Part shown: in pieces, positions 61,304 through 64,000 of the stretch
Position numbering within the stretch: the first letter of the stretch is position 1
How the letters are laid out: each line of letters begins with the position of its first letter
Origin: Bacteroidota bacterium
GTDB lineage: Bacteria; Bacteroidota; Bacteroidia; Chitinophagales; Chitinophagaceae
Direction of reading: 5' to 3'
Length of the DNA stretch: 64,000 bases
Assembly (NCBI GenBank): GCA_018266775.1
Contig: JAFDZS010000020.1
Coordinates: 62,001 to 126,000, forward strand
Program-made: the position numbers and the translations under genes
Notes under the pieces: model-generated
Databases searched by the model: none
Seen by the model: the letters and a program-made list of their open reading frames with translations, nothing else
What the model was told of the DNA's origin: nothing

Positions 61304-63016
61304 GTGAAAAGGCTTTTTCTATTTGTCCTCATTTGTTTTTTTGCTGTGCCTGCACTGGCTCAGGAATATTTTACTATATCAAAGTATGATGTATCCGTAT
61401 TGGTAAATAAAGATGCATCGCTGGATATTACCGAAACTATCAATGTGCATTTTACCAGCAGCAGGCACGGTATTTTCAGGATGATTCCGTATGAATACCG
61501 CTTACAACAATTACCATCCGGAACACAAAAGGCCGACCGGCAACTGGAATCTAATGGTTACGCACACACGATTATTGAAGATATTAGTGTCGAGGGATGG
61601 AATTATACCGTAAGCAATACCGGCGGTTATAAGCAAATTAAAATTGGTGACAAAAACAGGTATGTTGATGGCGACCAGCAGTATGTGATCCATTACCGCA
61701 TGCTGAATGCAATCAATTTCTTTAAAGACCATTCAGAATTGTATTTCAATATCGTTGGCGATAAATGGGATACACAAATAGACCATGTACATTTTACGGT
61801 TAGTCTGTACAATACACTTCCCGGAACGCCGGATTATTTTGTTGCTACTGGCGCACAAGGTTCAACAGATAATAACACGGCGACTAAATGGGAAGATAAT
61901 AAAACACTTTCCGGCAGCACCACTGCACAGCTGAGCAATCATGAAGGGGTGACAGTGGGAATAAAATTTCCAAATGATTTTCTGACCAAACCCAACTATA
62001 TGCTGCGGGGCATGAAATGGCTGATCTTTCCTGTGATTGTTTTTATATTGATGTTTTTTACCTGGAACCGTTGGGGAAAGGATGATAAACTTACTATTAC
62101 CACAGAATTTTATCCGCCCAAAGATGTTAGTCCGAGTGTGGCAGGTTATGTGATTGACGACAGGTTAGACAAACGTGACCTCACCGCATTAGTACCTTAT
62201 TGGGGTGCTGGAGGTTATTTAAAAATTGAAGAAACAGAAAACTCTTCCTTCCTGGGATTGGTGCACAACAAAGAATATACTTTTATTAAGCTGAAAGATT
62301 TGCCTGCATCAACGCCTTTATTTGAACGCACTTTGTTTGAAGGTATTTTTGATTCCGGCGATAGAGTGGCGCTCAGCAGTTTGAAAGATGTACTGTATAA
62401 AACGATGGAGACTGCCAAACGTCAACTGGAATCTGAGATTGATCGTGGGGCTTATTATGTGAAAAACTCCAGAGGCCTGGGTTATTTCTTCTGCTTTATT
62501 GGTTTGGCAAGTGGGGCGTATGGTATTTATCATTTGATAAAATATTGGGGCGATCCTTACTGGATGCCGTTGGCATTTATTGCAAGTGCCATTATCTTTT
62601 TTGCGTTTGGTGCATTTATGTCGAAGAAAACAGAGAAGGGAAATCAACTCTATCAAAAGCTGGCCGGGTTTAAAGAGTTCATTAAAAGTGTGGAGCAGGA
62701 CAGGCTGGCTTTATTCTTAAAACAGGATGAAAACTATTTCGATATTGTGTTGCCGTTTGCCATTGTATTTGATGTGGCCGATCAATGGAAAGATAAACTG
62801 AAAGGATTGGATATTCCCCCGCCCAACTGGTATTCGGGTAGCTATGGCAGTAACTTCAGTACGTATATGTTCCTCAGCAGTCTGGATCAATCCATGAATA
62901 AAATGACGGAGAACTTTTACAGTGCACCCAGCAGCAGCGGCAGCAGTGGTGGCAGCTGGGGTGGTGGCGGTTTTTCCGGTGGTGGATTTGGCGGCGGCGG
63001 CGGTGGTAGCTGGTAA
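61304..63016 (+). CDS. DUF2207 domain membrane protein
   Basis: The 570-residue protein starts at GTG (MKRLFLFVLICFFAVPALAQ signal peptide). The extracytoplasmic DUF2207 domain has YDVSVLVNKDASLDITETIN and SRHGIFRMIPYEYR. Membrane segments lie near 240 (MKWLIFPVIVFILMFFTW) and at two points near 390-430. The protein ends in a Gly/Ser-rich tail (SGGSWGGGGFSGGGFGGGG). It is paired with lemA. Function is unknown; relatives also occur with LemA in other bacteria. A palindromic repeat begins right after its stop. Confidence 0.92.
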   Translation: MKRLFLFVLICFFAVPALAQEYFTISKYDVSVLVNKDASLDITETINVHFTSSRHGIFRMIPYEYRLQQLPSGTQKADRQLESNGYAHTIIEDISVEGWNYTVSNTGGYKQIKIGDKNRYVDGDQQYVIHYRMLNAINFFKDHSELYFNIVGDKWDTQIDHVHFTVSLYNTLPGTPDYFVATGAQGSTDNNTATKWEDNKTLSGSTTAQLSNHEGVTVGIKFPNDFLTKPNYMLRGMKWLIFPVIVFILMFFTWNRWGKDDKLTITTEFYPPKDVSPSVAGYVIDDRLDKRDLTALVPYWGAGGYLKIEETENSSFLGLVHNKEYTFIKLKDLPASTPLFERTLFEGIFDSGDRVALSSLKDVLYKTMETAKRQLESEIDRGAYYVKNSRGLGYFFCFIGLASGAYGIYHLIKYWGDPYWMPLAFIASAIIFFAFGAFMSKKTEKGNQLYQKLAGFKEFIKSVEQDRLALFLKQDENYFDIVLPFAIVFDVADQWKDKLKGLDIPPPNWYSGSYGSNFSTYMFLSSLDQSMNKMTENFYSAPSSSGSSGGSWGGGGFSGGGFGGGGGGSW

Positions 63017-63780
63017 CATGATCTGACGTCCCGTCTGATCATGTGCGAAAAGATGTTGCGCACAGGCACAAAGCCGCTGGGAATGCTGCGCATTTTTTAT
63101 GCCGGAAAGACGGTAAGACAGAAAGCAAATTCTTCAACACTTTATATATCTGTATACTTTTATACTTTCTTTGCTCACAGCGGCACAAAGGCACAGAAAA
63201 ACATGATTCGTTTAATTACGTTAGTATTCTGGTTCCTTGAACCTGCGCATCTGCGGCCAATCAAAAATCAATGCTCTTCTAACATGGTCAGACGTGGACT
63301 TCAGACCAGCTGCACATCTGCGGCTATCAATTCAATCAGTGTCATCAGCGTTCCATCTTATCTCACAGCGGCACAAAGGCACAGGAAAAACATGATTCGT
63401 TTAATTACTTTAGTATTCTGGTTCCTTGAACCTGCGCATCTGCGGCCAATCAAAAATCAATGCTCTTCTAACATGGTCAGACGTGGACGTCAGACCAGCT
63501 GCACATCTGCGGCTATCTGTTCAATCCGTGTCATCAGCGTTCCATCTTATCTCACAGCGGCACAAAGGCACAGAAAAACATGATTCGTTTAATTACGTTA
63601 GTATTCTGGTTCCTTTAACCTGCGCATCTGCGGCCAATCAAAAATAATTTCTTCTTCATTTATGGTCAGACGTGGACGTCAGACCATCAGCGCATCTGCG
63701 GCCAATCAAAAATCAATGCTCTTCTAACATGGTCAGACGTGGACGTCAGACCATCTGCAGCAATCAGCTCAACCAGCGTC
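63017..63780. repeat. Complex repeat array between the DUF2207 gene and the dehydrogenase gene
   Basis: Five palindromic heads (CATGATCTGACG at 63017, then GGTCAGACGTGG near 63283, 63472, 63661 and 63728) are mixed with 188-189-bp tandem units. Those units start ACAGCGGCACAAAGGCACAG and contain ACATGATTCGTTTAATTACG (ATG at 63203, 63392 and 63580). TGCGCATCTGCGGC recurs several times. The 63620-63685 segment is the inverted copy of 54582-54647, with two mismatches. A 180-codon frame across the array is a by-product of the repeats, not a gene. Confidence 0.88.
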
Positions 63781-63789
63781 ATCAGCGTT

Positions 63790-64000
63790 CTATAGTGCTT
63801 TAATAATCCCAATCACATCATCACCTCCCAAACCTTTATCGTGTGCGTTTTGATAAGCCGCCATTGCTGTATTCCCCAATGGAAAATCGGCACCAGCGTC
63901 TTTGGCGAGTAATACATCTTTCAGCATTAAATCCAGCGCAAAGGCAGGGGCGAAGTTGTTATCAACCAGCAAAGGTGTTTTTACTTTGGTGGCTCCGCTG
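63790..64000 (-). CDS. 3-hydroxyisobutyrate dehydrogenase-like protein (5' end outside window)
   Basis: Only the last 69 codons are present. They match the NAD-binding-11 helical domain of beta-hydroxyacid dehydrogenases: FALDLMLKDVLLAKDAGADF, PLGNTAMAAYQNAHDKGLGG and DDVIGIIKAL before the stop. Members oxidise 3-hydroxyisobutyrate (valine breakdown) or related acids such as tartronate semialdehyde. The cofactor-binding Rossmann part is off the edge, so the exact substrate is open. The stop lies beside the repeat array. Confidence 0.8.
   Translation of the reverse strand, partial: SGATKVKTPLLVDNNFAPAFALDLMLKDVLLAKDAGADFPLGNTAMAAYQNAHDKGLGGDDVIGIIKAL

Noticed and set aside
63041..63583. A 180-codon open frame across the repeat array, internally repetitive
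   Set aside because: The repetition is at the DNA level with a 188-189-bp period. The frame breaks at the third copy when the period shifts by one base, and it contains palindromes. It has no signal of protein selection.
63017..63780. Possible CRISPR array
   Set aside because: The repeats are long, unevenly spaced and palindromic, without unique spacers of constant length, and no cas gene is in the window.

Overview
The window comes from a member of the Bacteroidota, most likely the Chitinophagaceae or a close relative. The evidence is the fused SecDF, an OstA-like protein beside MlaD/amidase/LptD, a TonB receptor with a carboxypeptidase-like N-terminal domain, signal peptides ending in Ala-Gln, few Shine-Dalgarno sequences, and repeated Bacteroidota-type promoters (TTG, about 19-22 bases, TAnnTTTG) just upstream of starts. 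All assignments come from reading the sequence; no database search was run.

Layout. 1-1.4 kb: the start of an acyl-CoA (methylmalonyl-CoA type) mutase and a small membrane protein. 1.4-8.7 kb: an A-type Fe-S carrier, SecDF, a serine beta-lactamase-like lipoprotein, an aspartate-type aminotransferase and an exported unknown. 9.3-16.5 kb: an envelope block of OstA-like protein, MlaD/MCE protein and N-acetylmuramoyl-L-alanine amidase, with LptD divergent. 16.6-26 kb: PlsC-like acyltransferase, uracil-DNA glycosylase, tRNA-Arg(TCT), a MATE exporter, two related outer-membrane barrels (one carrying OmpA and calcium-binding repeats), a Nudix hydrolase and an ABC-F ATPase. 26.2-31.3 kb: a DUF3347 protein with a TonB receptor, then small secreted proteins. 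31.4-39 kb: thrS-infC, separated from rpmI-rplT by an RluF-type pseudouridine synthase, a GH27 alpha-galactosidase, an acetyltransferase, a 40-residue membrane protein and a TIM-barrel-like lipoprotein. 39-47 kb: arginine decarboxylase, lipoproteins, two cyclophilins, a Tat-exported oxidoreductase, a 34-residue membrane protein with its own promoter and terminator, an RRM protein and a glycogen-binding-like domain protein. 47.7-49.9 kb: a two-gene unit encoding an exported Ppx/GppA-like protein and a membrane-anchored coiled-coil protein. 50-64 kb: a YfcC transporter, an MFS exporter overlapping a Mur ligase, imidazolonepropionase, a CoA-transferase, formiminotransferase-cyclodeaminase, LemA with DUF2207, and the end of a 3-hydroxyisobutyrate-dehydrogenase-like gene.

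Two themes stand out. First, intergenic space carries several hairpin-forming repeat families: a 133-bp nested palindrome at 9.3 kb, CTCGTC/GACGAG elements at 1.9 and 29.2 kb, a 66-bp composite that is present at 54.6 kb and again inverted at 63.6 kb, 188-189-bp tandem units at 63 kb, and 9-bp tandem repeats before ftcD. Several begin at or inside stop codons. Second, the best candidate for an undescribed system is the exported ASKHA-fold/coiled-coil pair at 47.7-49.9 kb. The Mur ligase with an altered P-loop and the two tiny membrane proteins also deserve attention.
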